Source: Loktanella sp. S4079 (lineage in GTDB: Bacteria > Pseudomonadota > Alphaproteobacteria > Rhodobacterales > Rhodobacteraceae). From it: a stretch of 64,000 bases of DNA. The notes beneath the pieces were generated by a model. It searched no databases, was not told the DNA's origin, and was given only the letters and a program-made list of their open reading frames with translations. Position numbers and translations under genes: made by a program. Below are positions 7,698 to 16,990 of the stretch, piece after piece. How positions within the stretch are numbered: the first letter of the stretch is position 1; the number at the start of each line of letters is the position of its first letter. The stretch is from NCBI RefSeq assembly GCF_000967725.1, contig NZ_JXYE01000004.1, positions 145,895 through 209,894 of the forward strand, in the 5' to 3' direction.

Positions 7698-10070
7698 TTA
7701 TGCGTAGGTCGCGCTGTGCAAATCGCGCAGCGTGAAGTTTGGTTTGTCAGTTGGATCAGCAGGTGTGAAACGCACCTGTTTGCTTTGCCCCGGTAAAAGG
7801 GCAAATGCATTGTCATCAAATCGCCCGGCGACGTCCGCCTCGACGGCGACAAACAACGCCAGCGCATCTGCGGTGATCGTGATTACATTTCCATCAACCT
7901 GATACGCCAGATTAGGCACAATAAGATCGTAGTCTTTGTATGGTCGAGGCGCGAAGGTATCGCTGCCAGTAGAGCCGTCTGAAACGCTCCATTCAAAATG
8001 CAACAATTCATCCTGCCCAAGGTCGTGGGCCGCAACGCGAAGCACATCAACGGCGTTCTCTGCGACTTCTGCCCGATCTGTTCCAAGCTCGCGCAGCGTG
8101 CCATGCATGTTCACGCCATAGGCCGTGACGGTAACCTCGCATCGCTGCGGCGTGTCATTGACCGCCCGCAAAACAAGCGCGTCATCTTGTGGTACCGCCG
8201 TGACCAAGACAGGAGCATAGAAATCCCGCGCCATATGGTGCAGCAATTTCCAATCGCCCCCATGATCCAATGACGCCCAAGAACAAACCGGCCATGTATC
8301 ATTGAGCTGCCAGATCAATGTGCCCATGCAATGCGGTTTGAGGCTTCGCCAATGGGTGACCGCTGTTTTAATCGCAAGCCCCTGCTGAACTTGGGACATG
8401 TACACAAAGTCATCAAAATGCTTAGGCCAGCGGAAATAGCGAAACATGGTTTCTGCGATCCGTGCATTGCCACCTTCGTTCTTTTGGTGGCTTTCAAAGA
8501 CGGGCGCGGCAATGTTCTGATCGGCTTCGCCTGCAAATTTGCGGATCGCGTTCATCGACGGATAGCTTTGGAAGCCAAACTCTGAACAAAACCGCGGGCT
8601 GACATCCCGATAATGCTCAAAGTCCCGGCCTTCGTGCCAGACCGACCAGAAATGCATATCGCCCGATCCATCATCATGCCATGCATCACCAAAATTCATT
8701 GGGCCCGGCGAAGGCGATGACGGCCACCAAATCGCAGTCGGATCAGTTTCGAGCAACTGCGTCTCAATCGCCCTATTCAGTCGATCGTAGTTCACCAAAT
8801 ACCGATCACGATCGTTGATGCTGCAATCATACCAGCCAAGCGCGCCAATCAGTTCATTATCACCGCACCAGACCGCAATGCTGGCGTGATGATGCATCCG
8901 CGCGACGTTGTCTTTGATCTCGGCGCGGACTTCGTCCAGATAGGCGTTGTCGGATGGGTAGAGGTTACAAGCGAACATAAAGTCCTGCCAAACCAGCAAG
9001 CCCAATTCATCGCAAGCATCATAGAACGAGGTTGGCTCATACCGACCGCCGCCCCAAATTCGGACCATGTTCATATTCGCGTCGACTGCCGATTGCAGCA
9101 AGTCGCGTGTTTTTTCTTCGGTAATCTGGCCAGGCAATGCGTCAGCGGGAATCCAATTTGCCCCTTTGCAAAACACATCCCGTCCGTTGATGCGGAACTT
9201 GAACCCCATCCCGGCGTCGTCTTTTTCGGTGATCAGTTCGAGCTTGCGCAGACCAATACGGCGATGTGCCGTGGCAGAACCCGCAGTCACAGTCAGATCA
9301 TAGAGCGGCTGATCACCCTGATCCGCAGGCCACCATAAATCGGGATTATCGATTTGAATGGACAAGTCACAGCAGCCGTTATCCACGGTGCCTGACACTG
9401 TCTGACCCGCAATAGATACAGAGACTTCACCATCGTGATGTGCGGTGTAGACCGTCACGCCCAGCGCGACCGCTCCTTCGCTGTGATCTTGGGTCACTGC
9501 TAGCCGCTCAATACGGGCAACTTTGGATGGCTCGATCGCCATGGTGCCATAGATTCCGAACGGAGCCAGCGCAATATTCCAATCCCAACCGAAATCACAG
9601 GCTGGTTTGCGCAGCATATTCCCATCCGGGATTGGGCAGTTCTTACTGATGGGCAGCGGAAAAGGATGCGCCGCCTGCTTTTTCCCACCCGCCACAACTG
9701 GGGAATGGAATGTGATGCTGATCGTATTCGTCCCGACCTTTGCGAACTCTGACAATGGCACGCGATAGGTGCGAAATGCGTTCTCTGCCTTTAGGACAAT
9801 CTGATCGTTCACACGGACCGTCACAACAGTGTCGACCTCGGACAGCACCAAATCTATATCGATTTCGGAAACGTCGAAATGACGGCTGACTGTCCAGTCA
9901 CGCTCGCAAATCCAGCGCAGATCATATTCATTGCGCCCCCAATAAGGATCAGCAATTAGCCCTGCCTCATGCAGCGCGGTGATCCCATCGGTGGGCAGAT
10001 GCATTGCACAGGTGTAATCGCCGCTGTCATCCGACAGCGACCATTCACCAGCAAGACTAAGCTGTGTCAC
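7698..10070 (-). CDS. beta-mannosidase (glycoside hydrolase family 2)
   Basis: This 790-residue enzyme has the full GH2 layout: jelly-roll sugar-binding domain (about 1-185), Ig-like domain, TIM barrel (about 300-620) and C-terminal beta domains. The acid/base Glu406 sits in V-W-C-G-D-N-E and the nucleophile Glu497 in F-C-S-E-F-G-F, both characteristic of beta-mannosidases rather than beta-galactosidases. There is no signal peptide, so it cleaves imported oligosaccharides in the cytoplasm. Its start overlaps the end of the ATPase gene by four bases, showing translational coupling. It fixes the likely substrate of the whole operon as beta-mannosides or manno-oligosaccharides. Confidence 0.9.
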   Translation of the reverse strand: MTQLSLAGEWSLSDDSGDYTCAMHLPTDGITALHEAGLIADPYWGRNEYDLRWICERDWTVSRHFDVSEIDIDLVLSEVDTVVTVRVNDQIVLKAENAFRTYRVPLSEFAKVGTNTISITFHSPVVAGGKKQAAHPFPLPISKNCPIPDGNMLRKPACDFGWDWNIALAPFGIYGTMAIEPSKVARIERLAVTQDHSEGAVALGVTVYTAHHDGEVSVSIAGQTVSGTVDNGCCDLSIQIDNPDLWWPADQGDQPLYDLTVTAGSATAHRRIGLRKLELITEKDDAGMGFKFRINGRDVFCKGANWIPADALPGQITEEKTRDLLQSAVDANMNMVRIWGGGRYEPTSFYDACDELGLLVWQDFMFACNLYPSDNAYLDEVRAEIKDNVARMHHHASIAVWCGDNELIGALGWYDCSINDRDRYLVNYDRLNRAIETQLLETDPTAIWWPSSPSPGPMNFGDAWHDDGSGDMHFWSVWHEGRDFEHYRDVSPRFCSEFGFQSYPSMNAIRKFAGEADQNIAAPVFESHQKNEGGNARIAETMFRYFRWPKHFDDFVYMSQVQQGLAIKTAVTHWRSLKPHCMGTLIWQLNDTWPVCSWASLDHGGDWKLLHHMARDFYAPVLVTAVPQDDALVLRAVNDTPQRCEVTVTAYGVNMHGTLRELGTDRAEVAENAVDVLRVAAHDLGQDELLHFEWSVSDGSTGSDTFAPRPYKDYDLIVPNLAYQVDGNVITITADALALFVAVEADVAGRFDDNAFALLPGQSKQVRFTPADPTDKPNFTLRDLHSATYA

Positions 10071-11146
10071 AGGCGATCCTCTGTTGCTTTGTCAAACAAG
10101 GACGCGCGCGATGGATCAATCCCAATCGACAGCTTTTCGCCGTCTTTCACGCGTGCCTGCCCATCCATCCGGATGCGGAAACTATGCTGGCCAAGTTTTG
10201 CGTAAACCAACGTATCCGATCCCATTGGCTCGACCAGATCAACAGCCACTTCAAACTGTAACGGCGCATTCTTAACGAGTTCGCCCGTCACCACATGCTC
10301 TGGCCGTATCCCAATCGTTGCGGGACGATCCGCCGTTTGGGGCCCGGCGAATTCGTAATCGTCCATCGGGATCACCATATCATCGACCCTAAATGCACCA
10401 CCCTCAAGCGCACCTTCAAGGAAGTTCATCGACGGGCTACCAATAAAGTCCGCCACATAAAGGTTGCGCGGTTGGTTATAAATCTCGTCTGGCGTGCCCA
10501 ACTGCATGATCTTGCCGCCCTTCATGACAGCAATACGATCCGCGAGCGTCATCGCCTCGACCTGATCATGGGTCACATAGATCATCGTGTTTTCAAGCTG
10601 ATTATGCAGGCGCTTGAGCTCGACACGCAGATCAACGCGCAGTTTTGCATCGAGGTTCGACAATGGTTCATCGAACAAGAACACATCAACGTCACGCACC
10701 AGAGCGCGGCCAATCGCGACACGCTGACGCTGACCACCGGACAAGGCACCCGGTTTGCGGTCGAGTAAGGCTTCGATTTGCAGGATTTCAGCCGCCCGTG
10801 CGACCCGCTTTTCGATCTCATCTTTGGGGACTTTGGCGTTTTTCAAACCAAACGACAGGTTCCCTTTCACGCTCATCTGCGGGTAAAGTGCATAGGATTG
10901 GAACACCATCCCGATACCGCGGTCAGATGGCTCTGCCCAAGTGACGTTCTTGCCTTTGATGAAAATCTGGCCGTCCGTCACCTCGAGCAAGCCCGCGATG
11001 CAGTTCAACAAAGTTGACTTGCCGCAGCCCGATGAACCCAGCAGCACAAGGAACTCGCCCTCGCCAATGTTGAGGTTGAGATTTTGCAGCACTTTGACTG
11101 CGCCAAACGAAAGGTCGAGATTTTTGATTTCTACAGAGTTAGTCAT
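10067..11146 (-). CDS. sugar ABC transporter ATP-binding protein (MalK/UgpC type)
   Basis: This 359-residue ATPase has Walker A G-S-S-G-C-G-K-S-T, the signature L-S-G-G-Q-R-Q-R-V, and Walker B F-L-F-D-E-P-L-S-N-L-D. A C-terminal TOBE regulatory domain is present from about residue 240. It powers the carbohydrate importer encoded by the three upstream genes. It begins six bases after the second permease and its stop overlaps the beta-mannosidase start. It is specific to this operon by position; MalK-type ATPases sometimes serve several importers. Confidence 0.93.
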   Translation of the reverse strand: MTNSVEIKNLDLSFGAVKVLQNLNLNIGEGEFLVLLGSSGCGKSTLLNCIAGLLEVTDGQIFIKGKNVTWAEPSDRGIGMVFQSYALYPQMSVKGNLSFGLKNAKVPKDEIEKRVARAAEILQIEALLDRKPGALSGGQRQRVAIGRALVRDVDVFLFDEPLSNLDAKLRVDLRVELKRLHNQLENTMIYVTHDQVEAMTLADRIAVMKGGKIMQLGTPDEIYNQPRNLYVADFIGSPSMNFLEGALEGGAFRVDDMVIPMDDYEFAGPQTADRPATIGIRPEHVVTGELVKNAPLQFEVAVDLVEPMGSDTLVYAKLGQHSFRIRMDGQARVKDGEKLSIGIDPSRASLFDKATEDRL

Positions 11147-11152
11147 ATTTTA

Positions 11153-12094
11153 TCAGCCTTTGACAGCGCCGGCAGCGATGCCGCGTACGAAAAGTTTGCC
11201 AGAGGCAAAGTAAATAACGAGAGGAACAAGCCCGGTCAGCAAAGTGGCCGCCATGTTCACGTTGTATTCCTTAACCCCCTGTACAGAGTTCACGATATTG
11301 TTCAGCTGCACGGTCATCGGATACCGATCAGGCGAAGAAATATAGGTCACCCCAAAGAGGAAGTCGTTCCAGATGCCCGTCACCTGAATGATCAAGGACA
11401 CAACAAAGATCGGCAGTGACATCGGCAACATGATCCGAAAGAAAATCGACCAGAACCCGGCCCCGTCAACGCGGGCAGCCTTGAACAGCTCCTCTGGGAT
11501 CGAGGCAAAGTAATTGCGGAAAAGCAAGGTATTGATGGGCATCCCAAAGGCGACATGCACCAAAACCAAACCTGTCAGCGAACCGTACAAGCCAGCCTCG
11601 CGCAGCATGATTACGATTGGATAGAGCATGATTTGATAGGGAATAAAGGCCCCAATCATGAGGATGCTAAAGAACACCTCTGAGCCTTTGAATTTCCACA
11701 TCGACAAGGCGTAGCCATTCACACTGGCCACAGCGACCGAAATAATCACAGAAGGGATCAGAATGCGGACAGAGTTCCAGAACCCGCGTGAAAGACCATC
11801 ACAATTGATGCCGGTACAGGCTTCGGCCCATGCTTTGACCCAGGGTTGAAAGGTGATCTCAAGCGGTGGGGCAAAAATGTTACCCATCTGAATTTCGGGC
11901 ATCCCCTTAAGAGAGGTGACGACCATCACGTAAAGCGGCAGCGCGTAATACATCGCCACCACAATCAACGTGCCATAGAGCATGATGTTCGTGCGGCTTA
12001 GCGCTTTGCGTGGTTTTGGGCCGCGCGGTTCGTCGAGATCAGGGTTGACTGCATTGACTGCCGCAGTCGGAGCAAGTGTTCCGGGATTAGCCAC
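11153..12094 (-). CDS. carbohydrate ABC transporter permease (MalG type)
   Basis: I start this inner-membrane subunit at a GTG at 12,094 (313 residues) because GGAGGG lies just upstream and the codon overlaps the stop of the preceding permease gene. A longer in-frame ATG start at 12,133 would run well into that gene. After a hydrophilic N-terminus there are about six membrane segments. The EAA loop, which contacts the ATPase, reads as E-L-F-K-A-A-R-V-D-G-A near two thirds of the length. It pairs with the MalF-type permease to import the sugar. Confidence 0.9.
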   Translation of the reverse strand: MANPGTLAPTAAVNAVNPDLDEPRGPKPRKALSRTNIMLYGTLIVVAMYYALPLYVMVVTSLKGMPEIQMGNIFAPPLEITFQPWVKAWAEACTGINCDGLSRGFWNSVRILIPSVIISVAVASVNGYALSMWKFKGSEVFFSILMIGAFIPYQIMLYPIVIMLREAGLYGSLTGLVLVHVAFGMPINTLLFRNYFASIPEELFKAARVDGAGFWSIFFRIMLPMSLPIFVVSLIIQVTGIWNDFLFGVTYISSPDRYPMTVQLNNIVNSVQGVKEYNVNMAATLLTGLVPLVIYFASGKLFVRGIAAGAVKG

Positions 12095-13025
12095 GCTTCT
12101 TCCCTCCGAATTCAAGAATGGCCCAAGGCACAAGGATGATCACAACCGTCACCAGCATCATCGTGGATGCGGCAAACCCTTGCCCCAGATTTTGCCCACC
12201 AAACATGGCGGTCATGACGTATTTTGCCGGTACTTCCGAACTGATCCCCGGTCCACCAGAGGTCTGCGCCACCACAAGGTCATAGAGCTTCACAATTCCA
12301 GATGCGATCAGCACCAGCGACGTCACAAACACGGGTCGCATCATCGGGATAATCACACGGATGTAGGTTTTTACGGTGCCGATCCCATCAACACGGGCGG
12401 CTTTCCAGATGTCTTCGTCAATGCCGCGCAGACCTGCCAGCATGATACACATGATCAGCCCGGTCCCCTGCCATAGCCCCGCGATCAGCAGGCCAAACAT
12501 AACGATTTTTGAGTTATTCAAAGGATCAAAGGTAAAGCTTTCCCAGCCCATACCGCGCACAACGCTTTGCAAACCCAACTGTGGGTTCAGGATCCATTGC
12601 CAGACAAGCCCCGTCACGATGAATGACAGCGCAAATGGATAAAGAAAGATCGTCCTCAGAACGCCTTCGCCACGTACTTTGCGATCTAGCAACGCCGCAA
12701 GCGTAAAGCCGATCACAAGTGTCCCAATCAGCGAACATACCCCATAAATCGCGAGGTTCTCGATTGACACCAACCATTTACGGCTATTCCAGAGCCGTTC
12801 ATATTGGTCCAGTCCGTCCCAACGTAATCGCGGTAATAGACCTGAATCAGTGAACGAATAAACAACTGTCCAAATTGTTCCGCCCAAGAACACAACAAGC
12901 GCGGTAAAGACCATCGGCAATGATGCAATCTTAGCCGATATATTCTTGAACAATCGCACGGGTTTATGGCTTGGCCCACCTTGCTCGGTTTGTGCACCGG
13001 CATGTGCGGCTTCTGAAAGCGCCAT
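12087..13025 (-). CDS. carbohydrate ABC transporter permease (MalF type)
   Basis: This 312-residue protein has about six membrane helices and the EAA loop (I-W-K-A-A-R-V-D-G-I) of sugar importers. It is the first permease after the binding-protein gene, separated from it by 85 bases that hold a stem-loop. It overlaps the second permease by eight bases. Together with the MalG-type subunit it forms the translocation pore. Confidence 0.9.
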   Translation of the reverse strand: MALSEAAHAGAQTEQGGPSHKPVRLFKNISAKIASLPMVFTALVVFLGGTIWTVVYSFTDSGLLPRLRWDGLDQYERLWNSRKWLVSIENLAIYGVCSLIGTLVIGFTLAALLDRKVRGEGVLRTIFLYPFALSFIVTGLVWQWILNPQLGLQSVVRGMGWESFTFDPLNNSKIVMFGLLIAGLWQGTGLIMCIMLAGLRGIDEDIWKAARVDGIGTVKTYIRVIIPMMRPVFVTSLVLIASGIVKLYDLVVAQTSGGPGISSEVPAKYVMTAMFGGQNLGQGFAASTMMLVTVVIILVPWAILEFGGKKRG

Positions 13026-13062
13026 CCTTCTCCTCCCTAGATAAATGGCTACGTGTCGACAC

Positions 13063-13086
13063 AGGCCCCACCAGATCGGGGGGCCT
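13063..13086 (-). promoter_or_regulatory. intra-operon stem-loop after the binding-protein gene
   Basis: An inverted repeat (AGGCCCC / GGGGCCT) lies in the 85-base gap between the solute-binding-protein gene and the first permease. No T-run follows it. Such hairpins in sugar ABC operons usually protect the upstream mRNA or partly stop transcription, giving an excess of binding protein. That role is inferred here. Confidence 0.6.
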
Positions 13087-13110
13087 ATGCGCGTTCAGTT
13101 TTTCACGAGA

Positions 13111-14340
13111 TTAGTCAGCGTCAGCGATGATGGCTGCGTACTGTTCCTGCACTTCGGCAGGTGTCATGGAAGGTGTATTCCAGAACTCAGTCATCAGATC
13201 GTTCAGCTGTGTGGTCGTGTCAGGCGAAATCAATGTCTCACCCGCTGGCAGGATGTTGCCCGCAGCCAAAAGGTCGAGACCCTTTTGCGTACATTCGTTC
13301 ACTGTTGTCAGGTCAACATCACCACGAATTGGCAGCGAACCCTTGGCAGAGTTGAACGACACCTGAACAGGTGGCGACAACAGCATGGCAGCCAGTTCTT
13401 TTTGGCCAGCAGTAATTTCTGCATCGTCAACAACCGGGAAGTAGAATGCATCACCACCTGTTGACAGGATAGCAACGTCGCCCAAGCCAGGCAGACATGA
13501 ATAGTCGGTGCCAGCAACCTTGCCAGCAACTGCAAATTCACCCTGCGCCCAGTCGCCCATAATCTGCGCACCAGCGGTATCGTTGATCACAGCTGCGGTC
13601 GCTTGGTTCCAGTCTTGAACGTTCAGGCCAGCTGATAGTTCACGTGCGGCACCAAACGCTTCGAAGACGCGCGCATATTCTGGGCCCATCACAACGTCGG
13701 CGTTTTTGTCACGGTTTACGGCAAGCCATGCTTCTTCACCGGCAAGCGCCACGGCCATCACGCCGAAAGCACCGTTTTGCTGCCAAGACTGACCACCCAT
13801 CGCAAGCGGGGTAATCCCTGCTTCTTGCAGTGCTGGGGCGGTTTCTGTGAACTCAGCCCAATTTGTTGGGACGGGCACACCAGCTTTTTCATAGGCGCCG
13901 TTTGACAGCCACATCCACTGCCAAGAGTGAATGTTCACCGGGGCACAGTAGATGCGACCATCTACAGTACAAGCGTCCAACAATGAGGGGGGATTTACGA
14001 TGTCGGCCCAGCCTTCGGCTTCGGCGACGTCGGTGAGATCAAGAAGCAATCCTGCTTCGATCAATTCTTCGGCCTGACGACCATGGTTAAACTGGAACGC
14101 TGCGGGTGGATCGCCACCGATAATGCGGCTTACCATGATTGGACGGGCTGTATCCCCGCCGCCAGCGATGGCCCCATCAATCCATTTATTCCCGGATGCG
14201 TCCCATGCCTCAGCAAATTTAGCAACAGCTGCTGCCTCGCCGCCGGACGTCCACCAGTGCATAACCTCCAATTCGACCGCGGATGCGGACGATGCACTGA
14301 CGATAGCCGAGAACGCCATCAATTTGGTTGTCAGTTTCAC
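13111..14340 (-). CDS. sugar ABC transporter periplasmic solute-binding protein
   Basis: This 409-residue extracellular solute-binding protein (family 1) has a signal peptide cleaved near S-A-S-A / V-E-L about residue 21, and the early L-E-V-M-H-W-W-T-S-G-G-E motif common to glucose/mannose-type binding proteins. It captures the sugar in the periplasm and hands it to the permeases. The start codon is GTG, with GGGAGGAG well placed upstream. It is the first gene of the mannoside operon, driven by the LacI-controlled promoter at 14,379-14,406. Confidence 0.92.
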   Translation of the reverse strand: MKLTTKLMAFSAIVSASSASAVELEVMHWWTSGGEAAAVAKFAEAWDASGNKWIDGAIAGGGDTARPIMVSRIIGGDPPAAFQFNHGRQAEELIEAGLLLDLTDVAEAEGWADIVNPPSLLDACTVDGRIYCAPVNIHSWQWMWLSNGAYEKAGVPVPTNWAEFTETAPALQEAGITPLAMGGQSWQQNGAFGVMAVALAGEEAWLAVNRDKNADVVMGPEYARVFEAFGAARELSAGLNVQDWNQATAAVINDTAGAQIMGDWAQGEFAVAGKVAGTDYSCLPGLGDVAILSTGGDAFYFPVVDDAEITAGQKELAAMLLSPPVQVSFNSAKGSLPIRGDVDLTTVNECTQKGLDLLAAGNILPAGETLISPDTTTQLNDLMTEFWNTPSMTPAEVQEQYAAIIADAD

Positions 14341-14357
14341 GATTCTCTCCTCCCTGG

Positions 14358-14375
14358 TTCTAAATCGTTGTAGAA
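14358..14375. promoter_or_regulatory. LacI-type operator, site 1
   Basis: An imperfect palindrome with TTCTA / TAGAA ends and a central CG fits the operator form of LacI/GalR regulators. It lies just downstream of the predicted -10 box of the binding-protein promoter. Its centre is 20 bp from the second site, so both sit on the same DNA face. Confidence 0.65.
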
Positions 14376-14378
14376 AAG

Positions 14379-14406
14379 CCTATATCGTTTTAGATTGACC
14401 TCGCAA
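14379..14406 (-). promoter_or_regulatory. predicted sigma-70 promoter of the mannoside operon
   Basis: On the minus strand a TTGCGA -35 box is separated by 16 bases from a TATAGG -10 box, about 40 bases upstream of the GTG start of the binding-protein gene. Operator site 2 overlaps the spacer and -10; site 1 lies just downstream. Confidence 0.5.
14380..14393. promoter_or_regulatory. LacI-type operator, site 2
   Basis: A second CTA-N8-TAG palindrome with a central CG overlaps the spacer and -10 box of the predicted promoter. Together with site 1 it would let the adjacent LacI-type protein block RNA polymerase when no mannoside-derived inducer is present. Confidence 0.65.
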
Positions 14407-14545
14407 GAAAAATTAAATTATTGCCTAGAAAACACGCAGGCGATATGAGGGACAACCTGAATTTACTCGGGTTTGACACGTAAAACAGCAGTTCCAAATA
14501 GGAGTTTTGCCGCTTACGACCTCAAAAAACGGGAGGAAAATCACC

Positions 14546-15583
14546 ATGCCAAGGAACAAGACGCTTCCTGAAACATCGGCTGATGTACGGCCCGAAGGTG
14601 GCAAGCCGACGCTCAAAACCATCGCGCGGATCAGTGGACTTGCTGTGCCGACAGTATCACGCGCGCTGAATGACGCGCCTGATATCGGGACAGAAACCAA
14701 AAAGCTCATCCGCAAAATTGCGAATGAAATTGGTTACGTGCCTAATCGCGCTGGTGTTCGGCTAAGGACAGGGCGTACGAATGTCATCAGTCTGGTGATG
14801 TCGACAGAGCACGACACCATGAGCCACACAGCACGCCTGATTTCATCCGTTGCCGGCGGCTTGCGCGACACACCTTTTCATTTGGTTGTCACACCATTTT
14901 TTCCTGATCAGGACCCGCTAGAACCAGTGCGCTATATCGTCGAAACGGGATCAGCGGACGCGGTGATTATCAACCAAATTCGCCCCCAAGACCCTCGCAT
15001 CGCCTACCTGATGGAGCGCGGCTTTCCCTTTGCGACCCATGGCCGTTCTGAATGGGCCGAGCGGCACGCCTATTACGATTTTGATAATAGCGCCTTCGGC
15101 CAGCTCGCTGTGCGCAAGCTCGCCTCACGGGGACGCAAGAAACTTTTGCTGATTGCTCCGCCGACGGCGCAAAGCTATGCCCAGCATGTGATCTTTGGAA
15201 CACGGCAAGCAGCATCCGAATGTAACGTGGAAATCATGCTCGCTGATCCAGTTACGAGCGATAGCTACATCAGCGAAATAGTGACCTATGTCAGTGACAC
15301 GCTGGCCAAGTACAATGACATCGACGGTATCATCACGGCATCCACCTCATCCGCGATGGCCGCTGTTGCCGGGCTCGAACAACGCGGTGCGAAGGTCGGC
15401 AAGGACATTGATGTCTATACCAAAGAGGCGATGCCATTCCTAAATCTGTTCCGTGCAGATATTTTGACGACCGCAGAACAGGTTGGCGCGGCAGGCGAAT
15501 TCCTGGCCAAGGCCGCGATCCAAGCGATCCGCTCACCGACCGCAAAACCGATGCAGCACCTCGAGGTGCCGTCAGAGCGATAG
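14546..15583 (+). CDS. LacI/GalR-family transcriptional regulator of the mannoside operon
   Basis: I start this repressor at the ATG at 14,546 (345 residues), which has GGGAGGA eight bases upstream; the in-frame ATG at 14,507 lacks a ribosome site. The N-terminal helix-turn-helix and hinge read T-L-K-T-I-A-R-I-S-G-L-A-V-P-T-V-S-R-A-L, followed by a periplasmic-binding-protein-like ligand domain. It is divergent from the mannoside operon and faces two matching operator palindromes, so it probably represses that operon and releases DNA on binding a sugar. Its last 12 bases overlap the convergent gluconokinase gene. Confidence 0.92.
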   Translation: MPRNKTLPETSADVRPEGGKPTLKTIARISGLAVPTVSRALNDAPDIGTETKKLIRKIANEIGYVPNRAGVRLRTGRTNVISLVMSTEHDTMSHTARLISSVAGGLRDTPFHLVVTPFFPDQDPLEPVRYIVETGSADAVIINQIRPQDPRIAYLMERGFPFATHGRSEWAERHAYYDFDNSAFGQLAVRKLASRGRKKLLLIAPPTAQSYAQHVIFGTRQAASECNVEIMLADPVTSDSYISEIVTYVSDTLAKYNDIDGIITASTSSAMAAVAGLEQRGAKVGKDIDVYTKEAMPFLNLFRADILTTAEQVGAAGEFLAKAAIQAIRSPTAKPMQHLEVPSER

Positions 15584-16060
15584 CGCCAAGGCTCGCACAA
15601 TATCGGCAATGGGCTGATCAATTGACGCCTGCGCATCGGGTGATGCTGGCGGCTCGAGCGCAGCAAACTGACTGTCAAGCAAGCTCGTCGGCATATAGTG
15701 GTTTTCGCGTTGAGCCAAACGTGCCGCGACCACATCATAGGGTGCATCCAAATAGGCCAGCTTTAGATCGGGAACCGCATTGGTCAGATAATCGCGATAG
15801 CCCTGCTTGAGCGCAGAACAGGCAAAGACGATGATCTGCTCTTGGCGGGCCGCATTTACGGCCTGCGCAAGTATATCCAACCACGGCCAGCGCATGTCAT
15901 CGGTCAAAGGATTGCCCGCCGCCATATGCGCGACATTGCTTGGCGGGTGATAATCGTCACCATCAAGGTAACGACCACCCATGTCATCCGCCAATGCAGC
16001 GGCGATCGTGGACTTACCGGCACCTGATACGCCCATGACCATGATCGCCTTGTGCATCAT
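15572..16060 (-). CDS. gluconokinase
   Basis: This 162-residue P-loop kinase of the GntK type has Walker A G-V-S-G-A-G-K-S-T at residues 13-21 and the D-G-D-D-Y-H-P-P motif of gluconate kinases. It phosphorylates D-gluconate to 6-phosphogluconate, feeding the pentose-phosphate and Entner-Doudoroff routes. It directly follows the LOG-family gene, with no intergenic base, and converges on lacI with a 12-base overlap. Confidence 0.9.
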   Translation of the reverse strand: MMHKAIMVMGVSGAGKSTIAAALADDMGGRYLDGDDYHPPSNVAHMAAGNPLTDDMRWPWLDILAQAVNAARQEQIIVFACSALKQGYRDYLTNAVPDLKLAYLDAPYDVVAARLAQRENHYMPTSLLDSQFAALEPPASPDAQASIDQPIADIVRALALSL

Positions 16061-16906
16061 TCAGCGCCCCGGAATTACGCCGCGCTTTTCGCCTTTGCCT
16101 TCCCATGCATCAATGGCGGCAACGGCTTCTTCGGCAGTGTCGACAAAACGGAACAGATCCAGATCGTCGGCAGAAATTGTGCCCGCGTCTGACAGGGCCT
16201 CCCAATTCACGATCTTTTCCCAGAATTCACGTCCAAACAGCAAGAACGGAACCCGCGCCATGCGGCCGGTTTGGATCAATGTCAGTGCCTCGAACATTTC
16301 GTCCAGTGTGCCAAATCCGCCGGGGAATACGCAAACTGCAGATGCCCGCATCAGGAAATGCATCTTGCGAATAGCGAAATAGTGGAAATTAAAGCAAAGC
16401 TCAGGCGTCACATATTCATTGGGTGCCTGTTCGTGAGGCAATACAATGTTCAAGCCAATGGATTTCCCGCCCGCCTCTTCGGCACCGCGGTTGCCGGCTT
16501 CCATTACACCGGGGCCACCGCCGGTAACGATCACGTCTTCTGTACCGCCCGCCTTGAGCGACCGCTCTGTCATGATCCGCGCAAAATTCTGCGCCTCGGT
16601 ATAAAAAACCGACAAATCAGCGAGCGTCTGGGTTCGCGCCTCATCTTTGTTGGCGGGCGACGGAATGCGTGCACCGCCGAACATAACGACCGTCGAATTG
16701 ATCTCGGCCTCGTTCATCAGCATTTCTGGCTTAAGTAGCTCAAGCTGCAAACGCACCGGGCGCAGTTCCTCGCGACAAAGGAAATCTTCGTCTGCGAAAG
16801 CCAAGGCATAAGACGGCGCGCGCGTCTGTGGCGTGTCGGGAATTTGTGTCGCGGCCTCGCGATCCTGAGAACTATGACGAAGTGGGTGACGGCGATCGTC
16901 TTTCAT
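16061..16906 (-). CDS. LOG-family (TIGR00730) nucleotide 5'-monophosphate phosphoribohydrolase
   Basis: This 281-residue protein has the two LOG signature blocks: G-G-G-P-G-V-M-E-A-G-N-R-G-A and P-G-G-F-G-T-L-D-E-M-F-E-A. The family cleaves the N-glycosidic bond of AMP or cytokinin riboside monophosphates, releasing free base and ribose 5-phosphate. It is longer than the plant-like short form and has a charged N-terminal extension of about 60 residues. It is divergent from dapD and immediately upstream of gluconokinase. Confidence 0.88.
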   Translation of the reverse strand: MKDDRRHPLRHSSQDREAATQIPDTPQTRAPSYALAFADEDFLCREELRPVRLQLELLKPEMLMNEAEINSTVVMFGGARIPSPANKDEARTQTLADLSVFYTEAQNFARIMTERSLKAGGTEDVIVTGGGPGVMEAGNRGAEEAGGKSIGLNIVLPHEQAPNEYVTPELCFNFHYFAIRKMHFLMRASAVCVFPGGFGTLDEMFEALTLIQTGRMARVPFLLFGREFWEKIVNWEALSDAGTISADDLDLFRFVDTAEEAVAAIDAWEGKGEKRGVIPGR

Positions 16907-16990
16907 ACTGCTTTTCCTCGCATTGCGCTTTTGGGCTTTTCCGGTCTATAGCCCATAGCAACAAGTGACCAGAAAAAACCGGAGACGCCG

